Notes under the pieces: model-generated
Databases searched by the model: none
The model's input: only the letters and a program-made list of their open reading frames with translations
What the model was told of the DNA's origin: nothing
Part shown: piece after piece, positions 1 through 8,556 of the stretch
Position numbering within the stretch: the stretch's first letter is position 1
Layout of the letters: each line of letters begins with the position of its first letter
Assembly (NCBI GenBank): GCA_039794565.1
Contig: JAUQVX010000004.1
Span: 62,001-126,000 of the forward strand
Source: Gloeomargarita sp. SRBZ-1_bins_9
GTDB taxonomy: Bacteria > Cyanobacteriota > Cyanobacteriia > Gloeomargaritales > Gloeomargaritaceae
Direction of reading: 5' to 3'
DNA length: 64,000 bases
Position numbers and translations under genes: made by a program

Positions 1-256
1 CATCCGCATCGGGAAAACGGGCAATCAAACTTTCCAGCGTCTTGGCCGGCAAGGTAATGCTGCCCGGTTCATGGACCTGCGCCGGCATCCAGCTTTGCAA
101 GTACAAGCTCTGGTCAAAAGCACTCAGCAGAATTTGGTCCTCTTTAGCCTCTAACAAGACGTGGGCCAGGATAGGGTTGGTAGGACGGTTGGCAACGGCG
201 CGACTGATAAGACCAAGATGACTGCTAAGGTCCTTTTGCCCACAGGTCCAGTGCAT
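1..256 (-). CDS. dnaN: DNA polymerase III beta clamp, N-terminal part (cut by window edge)
   Basis: Encodes the first 85 residues of the sliding clamp that tethers DNA polymerase III to DNA. Translating the minus strand from the ATG at 256 gives MHWTCGQKDL, then SRAVANRPTNPILAHVLL and LLSAFDQSLYLQSW, which match the conserved first domain of DnaN (SRAV..RPT.PVLANVLL, LTAFDLSLGI). The frame stays open to the window edge, so the gene is truncated only by the window. It reads away from the oriC at 260-600, the dnaN-next-to-origin arrangement seen in many cyanobacteria. It was too short at the edge for a simple ORF call; identity rests on residue pattern alone. Confidence 0.9.
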   Translation of the reverse strand, partial: MHWTCGQKDLSSHLGLISRAVANRPTNPILAHVLLEAKEDQILLSAFDQSLYLQSWMPAQVHEPGSITLPAKTLESLIARFPDAD

Positions 257-259
257 AGC

Positions 260-598
260 GCCAGTGTAACCGATCGTTGCGCCCCCCGACTAGCCCCTAC
301 TACTACTACTACCGATCATAAGTACTTTTATTAGATCAGTAGTAGTAGGGCCTGTGGATATGTGGATAACTCCTGTGGACAGCCGATGGGACGGGCGTTT
401 GCCGTTGGGCCGCCTGTGGATAACCTGTGGATAACCTGTGGATAAAATCCCAACTTATCCACAACCCCGGTTTTTTATCCACAGCTGGCCCCGACTTATC
501 CCCAAATCATCCACAGCCCTGGCCCGAGTTATCCACAGATTTTCCCGACTTATCCACAAGTTATCCACAGCCTCTCCCCTCTAAACTGTAATAATTCT
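260..598. other. oriC: Chromosomal replication origin oriC
   Basis: This gene-free stretch beside dnaN is packed with DnaA boxes. Perfect TTATCCACA occurs on the plus strand at 455-463, 475-483, 529-537, 550-558 and 561-569, and on the minus strand (TGTGGATAA) at 361-369, 415-423, 426-434 and 437-445. One-mismatch copies lie at 353-361, 496-504 and 507-515. The two groups point towards each other around position 450. Left of the boxes, 298-350 carries TAC triplets, an AT-rich core and GTA triplets, which look like DnaA-trios and the unwinding element. Nine perfect boxes within about 210 bases next to dnaN make this a secure origin call; no dnaA gene is present in the window. Confidence 0.95.
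298..350. promoter_or_regulatory. Probable DNA unwinding element flanked by opposed DnaA-trios
   Basis: Five TAC triplets run from 298 to 312, followed by an AT-rich core (313-338), then three GTA triplets (339-347) and GGG. Read on the minus strand from the DnaA box at 353-361 the order is box, GC-rich GGCCC, TAC repeats, AT-rich DNA, which is the order of the basal unwinding system described for Bacillus subtilis oriC. The left TAC tract is a mirror copy preceded by GCCCC but without a DnaA box. The order is visible; its role in strand opening is inferred. Confidence 0.7.
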
Positions 599-1716
599 TA
601 ACAATTGGTAAGGGTCGGGGTTGGGTTACATGGTTCCAGGGCTGTGCCGAAGCGTTCCCAGCGGCAAAAGTGCAAGTTATCTGGCCAGGGGCAGCCGTTG
701 AGGTAGTCCCTGATGACGTCGGCGGTGATGGGGGCCAGCAGGATGCCGTTGCGGTAGTGGCCGGTGGCGAAGGTGAGGTTGGGCCAGGGGCTGGGACCCA
801 AGATGGGGAATTCGTCGGGGGTCAGGGGGCGGTAACCCCACCAGGTTTCCACCAGGGGCCAGTCCCGCAGGGGGGGGTAGGTGGCCATGGCTTGTTGCAA
901 CAGGGTCTGCAGACCGCCGGCGGTGACCCCGTCTTGGAAACCGACATCTTCGCTGGTGGCCCCCACTACCAATTGCCCATCCCGCCGGGGAATCAGGTAA
1001 GCCGGGCCAAACACCACCTGGCGCAGGGGCAAGGTGTCTCTGGGCATTCGCAGAGCCAACATCTGTCCCTTGCGGGGATAGACGGGGAGGTTGAGGAGCT
1101 TATGGGTCCAGGCGCCGGTGGCCAAGATGTAATGATCCGCCTGATAGATGGCTGAGGGGGTGGTGACCTGGCTGATCCGACCCTGGGTCTGGTGAATTTG
1201 GATGACGGGTTCCGCCGGCCTCAATTGCACACCCAGGGCTTGGGCGGCTCGTTGCAGCAGGTGGATCAGGCGGCGGTTGTCCACTTGGCCGTTGTCGGGA
1301 TACCACCAGGCGCCGATGAATTGTTCACCCAAACCAGGTTGGCGGCTATCCAGCGCTGAGCGGTCCAGCCAAATCCCCGTGTGGTTGCCGGGGGCAGGGG
1401 TGGTCACGGGCGCCAGGATGCCGCAGGGCCAGTAGCCCGCCGATGCACCGGTGAGCTGTTCCAGTTCTTGTATCCAGGTGGGGTAACGTTGGAGGCTGGC
1501 CTGGCAAAGGTCGCGCATGGGTCCAGGGGGGAGTTGTTCAGCACCTGGTGCCAGCATACCTCCCGCCGCTGTGGCTGCCTTACCAGGAAAACCCGCGTCC
1601 AGAACAATCACCCGCCTTTGGCCTTGGGCCAGCGCAACTGCAATGCTCAGCCCAATCATGCCCCCGCCGAGGATGCAAACGTCCATGCCTGCTGCGTTAA
1701 CTCGACCGTCTTTCAT
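598..1716 (-). CDS. thiO: FAD-dependent oxidoreductase, glycine oxidase ThiO-like
   Basis: A DAO-family flavoenzyme of 372 residues. The N-terminal dinucleotide-binding motif is GGGMIGLSIA (about residues 18-27), followed by GKAATAAGGMLAPGAE, typical of ThiO glycine oxidases that supply the imine of glycine for the thiazole ring of thiamine. A C-terminal GYRPLTPDEFPILGP and GHYRNGILLAP complete the FAD site. ATG at 1716 is the longest start; ATG at 1686 (MDVCILGGG) also fits the family well and may be the true one. No thiG or other thiamine gene is adjacent, so the substrate remains inferred; another D-amino acid or glycine oxidase is possible. The 3' end abuts the oriC region. Confidence 0.8.
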   Translation of the reverse strand: MKDGRVNAAGMDVCILGGGMIGLSIAVALAQGQRRVIVLDAGFPGKAATAAGGMLAPGAEQLPPGPMRDLCQASLQRYPTWIQELEQLTGASAGYWPCGILAPVTTPAPGNHTGIWLDRSALDSRQPGLGEQFIGAWWYPDNGQVDNRRLIHLLQRAAQALGVQLRPAEPVIQIHQTQGRISQVTTPSAIYQADHYILATGAWTHKLLNLPVYPRKGQMLALRMPRDTLPLRQVVFGPAYLIPRRDGQLVVGATSEDVGFQDGVTAGGLQTLLQQAMATYPPLRDWPLVETWWGYRPLTPDEFPILGPSPWPNLTFATGHYRNGILLAPITADVIRDYLNGCPWPDNLHFCRWERFGTALEPCNPTPTLTNC

Positions 1717-1834
1717 CCTAGCCGACCGTCGAGTGGCCTAGGGTGGCAATAGGACTACGACCAGGCGGGTGTTTAGTTGTTGACCGTCCCGATAGCCCAG
1801 TCCAGATACTGCTCCAGCAGCGATGACATGAGCC

Positions 1835-1875
1835 TAGAAAAAGTAAAGAGCGGTCTTGTGAGGAACCGCCCTTGA
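1835..1875 (-). terminator. Possible rho-independent terminator of the pilin gene
   Basis: On the minus strand, just past the pilin stop, GGCGGTTC and GACCGC can pair (GCGGT at 1850-1854 with ACCGC at 1865-1869) and are followed by CTCTTTACTTTTTC. The stem is short and has a bulge, so the call is tentative. Confidence 0.35.
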
Positions 1876-1920
1876 GCGTTGATTTAGGCCAGGAAGCAAC
1901 TTGTTGATACCCGTGCAACG

Positions 1921-2454
1921 TTAGGGATTGCCAACACGGATGGTATTACTACCGCAAGCCTCAGCACTAGTCGGCTGATTAGGGGTATCTGTACCAGGAG
2001 TTGTGGCTTCACACAGAATACCGGCCATCTCCCGGTTCGTCTCACCTTCGACAGTTACATTCTTCACCTCAGCAGCGGCGGCATAGCCTTTTAAGTCATT
2101 GGATTTGCTCGTGGCGGTAGCCGTAACGAGGTCAGAGGTACTAGTACTGTTGCTTTGTTCGTATGTGTAGTTCTTCGTGTCCGTTGGCATCCCTAGTGCC
2201 AGGTCGGTCCAGCTCGCCGAAAATTTGTTGTAATTTTCCCGAAAGGCCTTTTGACCACGCACCCAAGCGCTCAGGGTGTTCCGCGCTTCCGCTTGCTTGG
2301 CCTTGGCGGATTGGGACAGGAAAGAAGGCAGGGCGATCGCCGCCAGGATGCCGATGATCACAATCACCACCAGCAACTCAATCAGGGTGAAGCCCTCATC
2401 GGCTTTCTTCTTGGCCAAGTGCTGCAACAGTTTCGCCTTCAGATTCGCAGACAT
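1921..2454 (-). CDS. Type IV pilin-like protein
   Basis: A 177-residue prepilin. A 20-residue leader ending in KKKADEG is followed by FTLIELLVVIVIIGILAAIALP, the class III signal with cleavage after Gly and conserved Glu at +5, which predicts processing by PilD and assembly into a pilus or pseudopilus. The globular part contains AKQAEARNTLSAWVRGQKAF, typical of cyanobacterial PilA-like proteins, and two cysteines near the C-terminus (GILCEA, EACGSN) that could form the pilin disulfide loop. RBS AGGAGTG lies 8 bases before the ATG. Whether it is the major pilin or a minor one cannot be told. It stands alone, with about 200 bases of leader upstream. Confidence 0.88.
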   Translation of the reverse strand: MSANLKAKLLQHLAKKKADEGFTLIELLVVIVIIGILAAIALPSFLSQSAKAKQAEARNTLSAWVRGQKAFRENYNKFSASWTDLALGMPTDTKNYTYEQSNSTSTSDLVTATATSKSNDLKGYAAAAEVKNVTVEGETNREMAGILCEATTPGTDTPNQPTSAEACGSNTIRVGNP

Positions 2455-2636
2455 GATGACACACTCCTACTATTGAACAGTTTAGGTTTGGGTAAACGGA
2501 GCCTCATTGACCCCATGCCTAACTTACCCAGCCCCATCTTTGGACCGATCAGACCTGACGATTGTTTTTTCCTATGTGACATGGCGCACTTTGTCAGTCA
2601 AAGGCGTTACCGTTTCTCAATTGCCCGCAACCTCAC

Positions 2637-2679
2637 GGTATAAGCGCCCATTATACCCGCACCGTTCCCTGGCGCAACA
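2637..2679 (-). promoter_or_regulatory. Candidate promoter for the pilin gene, within a perfect inverted repeat
   Basis: On the minus strand TTGCGC is followed after 16 bases by TATAAT (2652-2657), overlapping the last codons of the upstream gene. The TATAAT sits in a perfect 7-base inverted repeat, GGTATAA (2637-2643) and TTATACC (2651-2657) with a 7-base gap. No U-tract follows, so it does not look like a terminator. It would give the pilin a leader of about 190 bases. Confidence 0.35.
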
Positions 2680-3211
2680 CGTGCCAGCGCCCCCCTTGCC
2701 AGGTAATGACGGTGGAGGGCTGACCTGAACCCCGATTTTCTGCCTGGAGGACGTACACGTCGGGAAATTGGGCATGAATTTCGGCGGCGGTCAGTAGGGG
2801 GGACTGGCCAGATAGGTTGGCGCTGGTGGTGGCTAAAACGCCCACCTGCTGGAGTAGGCTCAAGGCTAGGGGATGGTCGGGAATGCGCAACCCAAGGGTG
2901 CCGGTCTGTTGGGGGTTAATGGCGGGGGTCACCCGGTCGCTGGCAGGTAGCACGATGGTCAAGGCACCGGGCCAATGGCGCTGGGCCAATTCCTGCCAAG
3001 GGATGTCGGGTGCGGGGGCAATCCAGGGGAGAAACAGGTCAGGGGTGGGCGCCATGAGAATTAAAGGCTTGTCGGGGGGACGGCGCTTGCAGGCGTAGAT
3101 TTTGGCCCCCTGCTCAGGCAGCACGGCCAACGCCGGTACGGTATCGGTGGGGAAACTCACCACGTGCCCCGCCCGCGCCGCTAGGACCAAACTGGGAAAG
3201 CTCACCAACAT
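2651..3211 (-). CDS. tsaC: L-threonylcarbamoyladenylate synthase (Sua5/YrdC family)
   Basis: Makes threonylcarbamoyl-AMP from threonine, bicarbonate and ATP, the first step of the t6A37 modification of ANN-decoding tRNAs. The 186 residues contain GHVVSFPTDTVPALA, the KRRPPDKPL motif and a terminal VITWQGGRWHVLRQGTVRV, all standard for the single-domain TsaC form; TTSANLSGQSP is the conserved SxN motif. The ATG directly follows the TAA of prmC with no spacer, so the two are translationally coupled. Confidence 0.92.
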   Translation of the reverse strand: MLVSFPSLVLAARAGHVVSFPTDTVPALAVLPEQGAKIYACKRRPPDKPLILMAPTPDLFLPWIAPAPDIPWQELAQRHWPGALTIVLPASDRVTPAINPQQTGTLGLRIPDHPLALSLLQQVGVLATTSANLSGQSPLLTAAEIHAQFPDVYVLQAENRGSGQPSTVITWQGGRWHVLRQGTVRV

Positions 3212-4057
3212 TTACCCGATCCAACGCGCCAACACAAACCGGTCGTGCCCAGCCCAGTCGCGAAATACCTGGATGTCTCGATAGCCGCCCTGTTCGGTCA
3301 GGAAGTGCACCACGGCGGTTGTTTGCCCGCTCATGGTTTCCACGGCCCACAGTCCCCCGGGTTGCAAATACAGCGGCGCTGTTGTTACCAAGTATCGCAA
3401 AGGCTGGAGACCGTCGGGACCCCCGTCGAGGGCCAATTGGGGTTCGTGCTGCACCTCGGGGGGCAGGGTGGCCAAAAGAGCGCTGGGAATGTAAGGGGGG
3501 TTGCTCACCATCCCCTGGAGCTGTCCTTGCAGGTGCGATAAGGGATCAAACCAGTTTCCCCGGTGCAAAATGAGCCGTTTTTCCAGTCCTAGATGCCGAG
3601 CGTTGGCTTGGGCAATGTGTAAGGCCATTTCACTGCAATCCACCCCGTGCATGGTGATCCCGGGCAACAGGCGCAGTAATCCCAGGGCAATGGCACCGCT
3701 GCCTATGCCCAGGTCAGCCCAGTGACTAGTGGTTAACCCCCAACGCTTGGCCCACTGCGCTGCTAGGTCCACCAGCAGTTCCGTTTCCGGGCGGGGGACC
3801 AATACGCCGGGGGTCACCAACAGTTCCATGTCCCGCCAGGTGGTTCGCCCCACTAAATACTGCACCGGCTCCCGGGTCTGGAGATAACGCTGCCACAGGG
3901 ATGTCAGTTGGGGGAGAAACTCACTACCGGTGGCTTGGCCCCAGCGCAGGGTGAGGGTGTCCCAACCCGTTACACACCGCACCAGCCAGTCCAATTCCGG
4001 CGCGAACTCTGGATGCTGTTGCCGTTGTTGCTGCCACCAGTCCCGTAGGGTGATCAC
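3212..4057 (-). CDS. prmC: Release factor N5-glutamine methyltransferase
   Basis: Methylates the glutamine of the GGQ motif in RF1 and RF2. The 281-residue protein has the PrmC N-terminal helical domain with REPVQYLVGRTTWRD and LVPRPETELLV, the SAM site DLGIGSGAIALGLL, and the catalytic NPPYIPSALL. The start is GTG at 4057; the upstream TGA overlaps it (GTGA), so translation is coupled to the Tic22-like gene. Length and motifs are ordinary for the family. Confidence 0.94.
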   Translation of the reverse strand: MITLRDWWQQQRQQHPEFAPELDWLVRCVTGWDTLTLRWGQATGSEFLPQLTSLWQRYLQTREPVQYLVGRTTWRDMELLVTPGVLVPRPETELLVDLAAQWAKRWGLTTSHWADLGIGSGAIALGLLRLLPGITMHGVDCSEMALHIAQANARHLGLEKRLILHRGNWFDPLSHLQGQLQGMVSNPPYIPSALLATLPPEVQHEPQLALDGGPDGLQPLRYLVTTAPLYLQPGGLWAVETMSGQTTAVVHFLTEQGGYRDIQVFRDWAGHDRFVLARWIG

Positions 4058-4866
4058 TGGGGTGATTGGGGTTGAGGAGCGGGTGCTGCTGGGGGTTGCG
4101 GTGGACGATTCCCCTGCTGTTGCTGGACAAAACGGATGGCACTACTGGCGGGTACGAAATAGATTTGCCGCAGTTGGGGGTCGTTTTTCTGCTCCATGAG
4201 GGCCACTAACTGGTCCAGGCTGCTGACCCGGATTTTGGCGGATTCGGCAATTTTGGGGTCCCGCTTGCGCAACTCCGCCAAGAACCCCTCCACATCTTGC
4301 CGGCTAAAGAACATGGGCGCCACTTCTTCTTTGTTGCCCTTTTGGTCCTGAACCTGGATGGTCAACTGGCCCTGCTGGGGACCGCCGGTGATGAAAAACA
4401 AAGGAATCCCCGGAAACCGGTCCAATTTTTGCCCTTCCGCTTGCAGGATTTTGAGGGCTGCTTCCTGTTGGGCTTTGTCGGGCTGAAAACTCACCTCCAA
4501 CTTTTCATCCTTCTGGGCGGCCTTGGCCAGTTCGTAGGCTTTGTCCAGGCCCACCACTTGCACCCGCGCCCCTTTGACCGCATCGGGGTTTTGGCTTTGC
4601 ACCTGCTTCAGGGCGTTTTGGGCGTCCTGGGGGTTGAAAAAGAAAAAGGTGACCACCTTCTCTTTGTTACCTTCTTTGACGGTGGCCGTGAGAATTTGCT
4701 TGCCGCTGCCGTCAATAAGAGTAAATACGGGTACAGTCTGCAACTGTTCGGCGATTTGTTTGGTCGGCATGCCCTGGGCCAGCACGGGTGACACCTGGAG
4801 CGGCAACCCCATCACCGGCCCCAACAGCAATCCCAAGGCCAACCCACCGCGAATTAACCCTTTCAT
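4054..4866 (-). CDS. tic22: Tic22-family protein, exported
   Basis: A 270-residue protein with a clear signal peptide (MKGLIRGG, hydrophobic run, cleavage probably after VLAQ) and two related halves, each with a pattern like VPVFTLID / GIPLFFIT, a beta-strand stretch and a helix ending in a KGARVQVVGLD or ESAKIRVSSLD segment. This is the cyanobacterial and plastid Tic22 fold, a chaperone-like periplasmic/intermembrane protein involved in outer-membrane biogenesis. The C-terminus is Pro/Gln-rich. ATG at 4866 is chosen over the upstream 4905 because AAGGAGTGAGG lies just before it and the signal peptide then begins properly. Confidence 0.85.
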   Translation of the reverse strand: MKGLIRGGLALGLLLGPVMGLPLQVSPVLAQGMPTKQIAEQLQTVPVFTLIDGSGKQILTATVKEGNKEKVVTFFFFNPQDAQNALKQVQSQNPDAVKGARVQVVGLDKAYELAKAAQKDEKLEVSFQPDKAQQEAALKILQAEGQKLDRFPGIPLFFITGGPQQGQLTIQVQDQKGNKEEVAPMFFSRQDVEGFLAELRKRDPKIAESAKIRVSSLDQLVALMEQKNDPQLRQIYFVPASSAIRFVQQQQGNRPPQPPAAPAPQPQSPQ

Positions 4867-4956
4867 CCTCACTCCTTGCCTTAATGCGGCTGCTTCATGC
4901 AACAACCATCCAACCTGATATGCGCAGGACGTTTCTGATCGGCTGGTTGGTTCCCA

Positions 4957-4986
4957 TTAACTATACCAAAACCCGGCTTCTATAAT
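4957..4986 (+). promoter_or_regulatory. Candidate sigma70 promoter of pheT
   Basis: TATAAT at 4981-4986, with TTAACT 18 bases upstream (4957-4962), 30 bases before the pheT start. The -10 is perfect; the -35 matches 4 of 6. Confidence 0.5.
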
Positions 4987-5015
4987 AAGCATTGGCTCTG
5001 GGTGGCAGGAAAACG

Positions 5016-7391
5016 ATGCGCATTTCCCTGAACTGGTTGCGGGAGCTGGTGGATTTGCCGGCGGCAGTCACGGTGGAGGAGGTGGCGGAACGGCTGACGA
5101 TGGCGGGTTTTGAGGTGGAGGCGATCGAAGACCGGCGCACCTGGGCCGAAGGGGTGGTGGTGGGCCGTGTTCTACAGCGGGAACCCCATCCCCAGGCGGA
5201 TAAGTTAAGTGTGTGCCAGGTGGATGTAGGGCAAGGGGAACCGCTGACGATTGTCTGCGGGGCGGCCAATGTGCGGGCGGAAGTCTATGTCCCGGTGGCC
5301 CTGGTGGGTACCTATCTCCCTGGCATTGGCCTCAAAATTGAGCGGGCGAATAAGCGGGGGGTGGAGTCGGCCGGGATGATTTGCTCCCTGGCGGAACTGG
5401 GGCTGGAAAAAAGTTCTCCCGGAATCCACATCTTCACGGAGCCAGATGTGCAGGTGGGCCAGGATGTGCGACCGCTGCTGGGATTGGATGATGTGATTTT
5501 GCAGGTGGCCTCCACGGCTAATCGGGGGGATGCCCTAAGTATGGTGGGGATAGCCCGGGAGGTGGCAGCCTTGTTTGGGGTGTCTGTACGGTTGCCGCCG
5601 GTTGCCGCTGTCTCTCCACCGGCTAGCCAAGTGCAATTGGCCATTGCTGAGGCCAACCATTGCCCGGTGTATTGGGGGACGGAGTTGACGGGGGTGCAAA
5701 TTGGTCCGTCTCCTCGCTGGCTGCGGCAACGGCTGGAAAAGGCTGGGATTCGCTCCCTCAATAACGTGGTGGACATCACCAATTACGTACTGCTGGAGTG
5801 GGGCCAACCCCTCCATGCCTTCGACGCGGATGCATTGCGCCAGGGCGATAAGTCTCTAACGTTGGGGGTGCGCTTGGCCCGGGCGGGCGAAACCCTGAAA
5901 ACGCTGGATGACCAACTGCGGACGTTGACGCCCCAGGCTTTGGTGATTACGGCAAATGACCGACCGGTGGCCCTGGCTGGGGTGATGGGGGGAGCAGATA
6001 CAGAGGTGACGGACCAAACGGGCAATGTGATTTTGGAGGCGGCGATTTTTGACCCGGCAACGGTGCGACGCTCAGCTCGGTCGGTGGGCTTGCGCACGGA
6101 GGCCTCGGCGCGCTATGAGCGGGGGGTGAACCCGGCGGATGTGGAGTTGGCTTGGGGACGGGCGGTGGAACTGCTACAGACCTATGCCGGGGCGCAGGTG
6201 GTGGGGGTGGCTCGGTGGGACCGGCGCGAGCGGCAACCGCGGGTGATTGCACTGCGCTGGCAACGGGTCCAGGGGGTGCTGGGGGATTTGGCGGCAGGGG
6301 CGCTGACGGAAACCCAGGTGGAAAAAACCTTGACGGCGCTGGGGTTTGGTCTGGTGCGGGAAACGACGGGTTGGCGGGTGACGGTGCCCCCTCACCGCTG
6401 GCGGGATGTGGAGCAGGAGGTGGACCTGATCGAAGAGGTGGCCCGGTTGGCGGGGTATGATCAGTTCGCTAACACGTTGCCGGGGACTGCTCAGGTGGGC
6501 GGTTACCCCCCTGCTGAACAGGTGCGCCAGCGCGTGCGGGAACTGTGTCGCGGCTATGGCCTGCATGAACTGATGCACTATTCCCTGGTGAAGACGGGGG
6601 ACCTGCAGCTTAGCAATCCCCTGCTGGCGGAATACAGCGCCCTGCGGCGGGATTTGTTTGAGGGGTTGCTCCAGGCTTATACCTATAACATCCAGCAGAG
6701 GAACGGGCCGCTGTGGGGCTTTGAACTGGGTCGGGTGTTTGTGCGCCAGGGGACAACGGAGCGGGAGTTTGAACAATTGGGGGCCATTTGGGGGGGGACC
6801 CGGGAACACTGGCTGCGCAAAGACCCCCTGGGCTGGTACGAGGCTAAGGGGATGGTGGAGGGCATCTTGGCGGGGCTGCGGCTGACGGTGGACTGGCAAC
6901 GCTACAAGGATGACCCCCGTTTCCATCCGGGACGCACGGCGCTGCTGCAACTGGAGGGACAACCGTTGGGGGTGTTTGGGCAGGTGCATCCCCAGGTGTG
7001 TCAGGCCCAGGAGATTCCCGAGCCGGTGTATGTGCTGCTACTGGATATGGAGTGTTTGACCCCGGCGGCGCTGCAAAGGCCCTGGACCCGTTTTCAGCCC
7101 TATTCCCCCTATCCGGCGGCGGACCGGGATTTGGCCCTGTTTGCTGATAGGGAGCTACCGGTGGCGGATTTGGTGCGGGTGATGCGCCAGGCGGGGGGAG
7201 AGCTGCTCCAGCAGGTGTGGCTGTTTGATGAGTACCGGGGTGAGGGGGTGCCGCCGGGACAGCGGAGTTTGGCCTTTCGCCTGGTCTATCGGGCGCCGGA
7301 CCGCACCTTGACGGATACGGAGGTGGAGGCACTCCAGGAACGGGTGCGTCAGGCGTTGCGGCAAACCTATCCGGTGACGCTGCGCAGTTGA
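5016..7391 (+). CDS. pheT: Phenylalanyl-tRNA synthetase beta subunit
   Basis: Beta chain of the alpha2-beta2 enzyme that charges tRNA-Phe. Its 791 residues run in the usual order: MRISLNWLRELVDL, the EMAP-like tRNA-binding domain (about 40-150, VGRVLQREPHPQADKLSVC), B3/B4 editing region, B5 domain with GFGLVRETTGWRVTVPPHRWRD, core domain, and a C-terminal ferredoxin-like anticodon-binding domain (PYPAADRDLALFADRELPV). ATG at 5016 is preferred to an upstream in-frame one at 4992 since it has AGGA at proper spacing and begins with the family's MRISLNWL. pheS is not adjacent. Confidence 0.96.
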   Translation: MRISLNWLRELVDLPAAVTVEEVAERLTMAGFEVEAIEDRRTWAEGVVVGRVLQREPHPQADKLSVCQVDVGQGEPLTIVCGAANVRAEVYVPVALVGTYLPGIGLKIERANKRGVESAGMICSLAELGLEKSSPGIHIFTEPDVQVGQDVRPLLGLDDVILQVASTANRGDALSMVGIAREVAALFGVSVRLPPVAAVSPPASQVQLAIAEANHCPVYWGTELTGVQIGPSPRWLRQRLEKAGIRSLNNVVDITNYVLLEWGQPLHAFDADALRQGDKSLTLGVRLARAGETLKTLDDQLRTLTPQALVITANDRPVALAGVMGGADTEVTDQTGNVILEAAIFDPATVRRSARSVGLRTEASARYERGVNPADVELAWGRAVELLQTYAGAQVVGVARWDRRERQPRVIALRWQRVQGVLGDLAAGALTETQVEKTLTALGFGLVRETTGWRVTVPPHRWRDVEQEVDLIEEVARLAGYDQFANTLPGTAQVGGYPPAEQVRQRVRELCRGYGLHELMHYSLVKTGDLQLSNPLLAEYSALRRDLFEGLLQAYTYNIQQRNGPLWGFELGRVFVRQGTTEREFEQLGAIWGGTREHWLRKDPLGWYEAKGMVEGILAGLRLTVDWQRYKDDPRFHPGRTALLQLEGQPLGVFGQVHPQVCQAQEIPEPVYVLLLDMECLTPAALQRPWTRFQPYSPYPAADRDLALFADRELPVADLVRVMRQAGGELLQQVWLFDEYRGEGVPPGQRSLAFRLVYRAPDRTLTDTEVEALQERVRQALRQTYPVTLRS

Positions 7392-8548
7392 TGCGGGTGT
7401 GTATTGTCACGGGTATTTTTCCACCGGATGTGGGGGGACCGGCGACCTACGTACCGCTCATCGCCCGGGGATTGCAGGCGCTAGGGCATCAGGTGCAGGT
7501 GGTTACTAGCAGCGAACCGGAGCATTTGACCCAGCCCGAAGCCTGGGATTTTCCGGTGGTGCGTCTGAATCGGCGGGTGCCCTGGAGCGTGCGCAGTGTT
7601 TATTATCAATGGCGCTTGGCCCCCTACATTGCTGCGGCCGATGTGGTGTATGTAAACGGGTTGCTGTGGGAGGCGGCCCAGGTGTGTCGGCGCTCTGGGA
7701 AACCCTGGGTGGCTAAGGTGGTGGGGGATAGCACTTGGGAGCGGGCGGTGCGCCGGGGTTGGACCACCGTTGACCTGGAGACGTTTCAAGGGCCGCAGTT
7801 TGACCTGCGCATTCGCCTGTTTCGCCACTGGCGTAATCAAGCGCTCCGCCAGGCCCAGCGGGTGATTGTCCCAAGTCAGTACTTGGCCCGTCTGGTGCAG
7901 GGGTGGGGGGTGCCACCGGAAAAAATTACCGTGATTTACAACGCCATTACGTTGCCGGAGGTGCTCCCGCTGGTGGTCAATCCCCTGAAGACGCGCTACC
8001 GGGTGATAACGGCGGGGCGTTTGGTGCCCTGGAAAGGAGTAGATGACATCCTGACGGCTATCGCTCCCTTGCCGGAGGTGGGGCTGGTGATTGTTGGTAC
8101 AGGGCCAGAGGAGGCGCGCTTAACCCAGCAGGTGCAAGCTTGGCAGTTGACTGGGCGGGTGTGGTTGGCAGGGCAAAAATCCCTACCGGAATTGCTGGCA
8201 CTGATGGGAACGTGTGATCTCTTTGTATTGAATTCCACCTATGAGGGCCTGCCCCATGTGGTGCTGGAGGCGATGGCGGTGGGGGTGCCGGTGGTGGCCA
8301 CAGCCGTAGGGGGGACGCCGGAGTTAATCCGAGACGGTGACAACGGTCGGTTGCTGCCCCCTGGGCGTCCGGACCTGCTGCGCCAGGTGATTTGGGAGTG
8401 TCTAACCCAGCCAGCGCAACGGGAGCACTATCGCCAAAACGCCTACAAGACCCTGACCCACTTCCAGCTCCCGACAATGGTCCAACGCTGCGCGGAACTA
8501 CTGATGGCGGCGGCAACCCGGCAGGGGTACACTGGAAGGGGTCATTAG
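7391..8548 (+). CDS. Glycosyltransferase family 4-type (GT-B fold)
   Basis: A 385-residue GT-B glycosyltransferase. The N-terminus MRVCIVTGIFPPDVGGPATYV and the C-terminal donor-binding region with VPWKGVDDILTAIAPL, LFVLNSTYEGLPHVVLEAMAVGVPVVATAVGG (the EX7E motif) fit GT4 retaining enzymes that use nucleotide sugars for cell-surface glycans. ATG overlaps the pheT stop by one base (TGATG), so it is coupled to pheT although the functions differ. Sugar donor and acceptor cannot be read from the sequence. Confidence 0.88.
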   Translation: MRVCIVTGIFPPDVGGPATYVPLIARGLQALGHQVQVVTSSEPEHLTQPEAWDFPVVRLNRRVPWSVRSVYYQWRLAPYIAAADVVYVNGLLWEAAQVCRRSGKPWVAKVVGDSTWERAVRRGWTTVDLETFQGPQFDLRIRLFRHWRNQALRQAQRVIVPSQYLARLVQGWGVPPEKITVIYNAITLPEVLPLVVNPLKTRYRVITAGRLVPWKGVDDILTAIAPLPEVGLVIVGTGPEEARLTQQVQAWQLTGRVWLAGQKSLPELLALMGTCDLFVLNSTYEGLPHVVLEAMAVGVPVVATAVGGTPELIRDGDNGRLLPPGRPDLLRQVIWECLTQPAQREHYRQNAYKTLTHFQLPTMVQRCAELLMAAATRQGYTGRGH

Positions 8549-8556
8549 CATAGCCG

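Noticed and set aside
670-1155. 161-codon open frame on the plus strand opposite the thiO-like gene
   Set aside because: Low-complexity Gly/Gln-rich translation without a domain; shadow of a GC-rich gene. The same applies to the many long antisense frames opposite pheT, rpoB, pyruvate kinase and others.
1718-1918. 66-codon minus-strand frame after the pilin gene
   Set aside because: No RBS, no family resemblance, and it spans the probable terminator.
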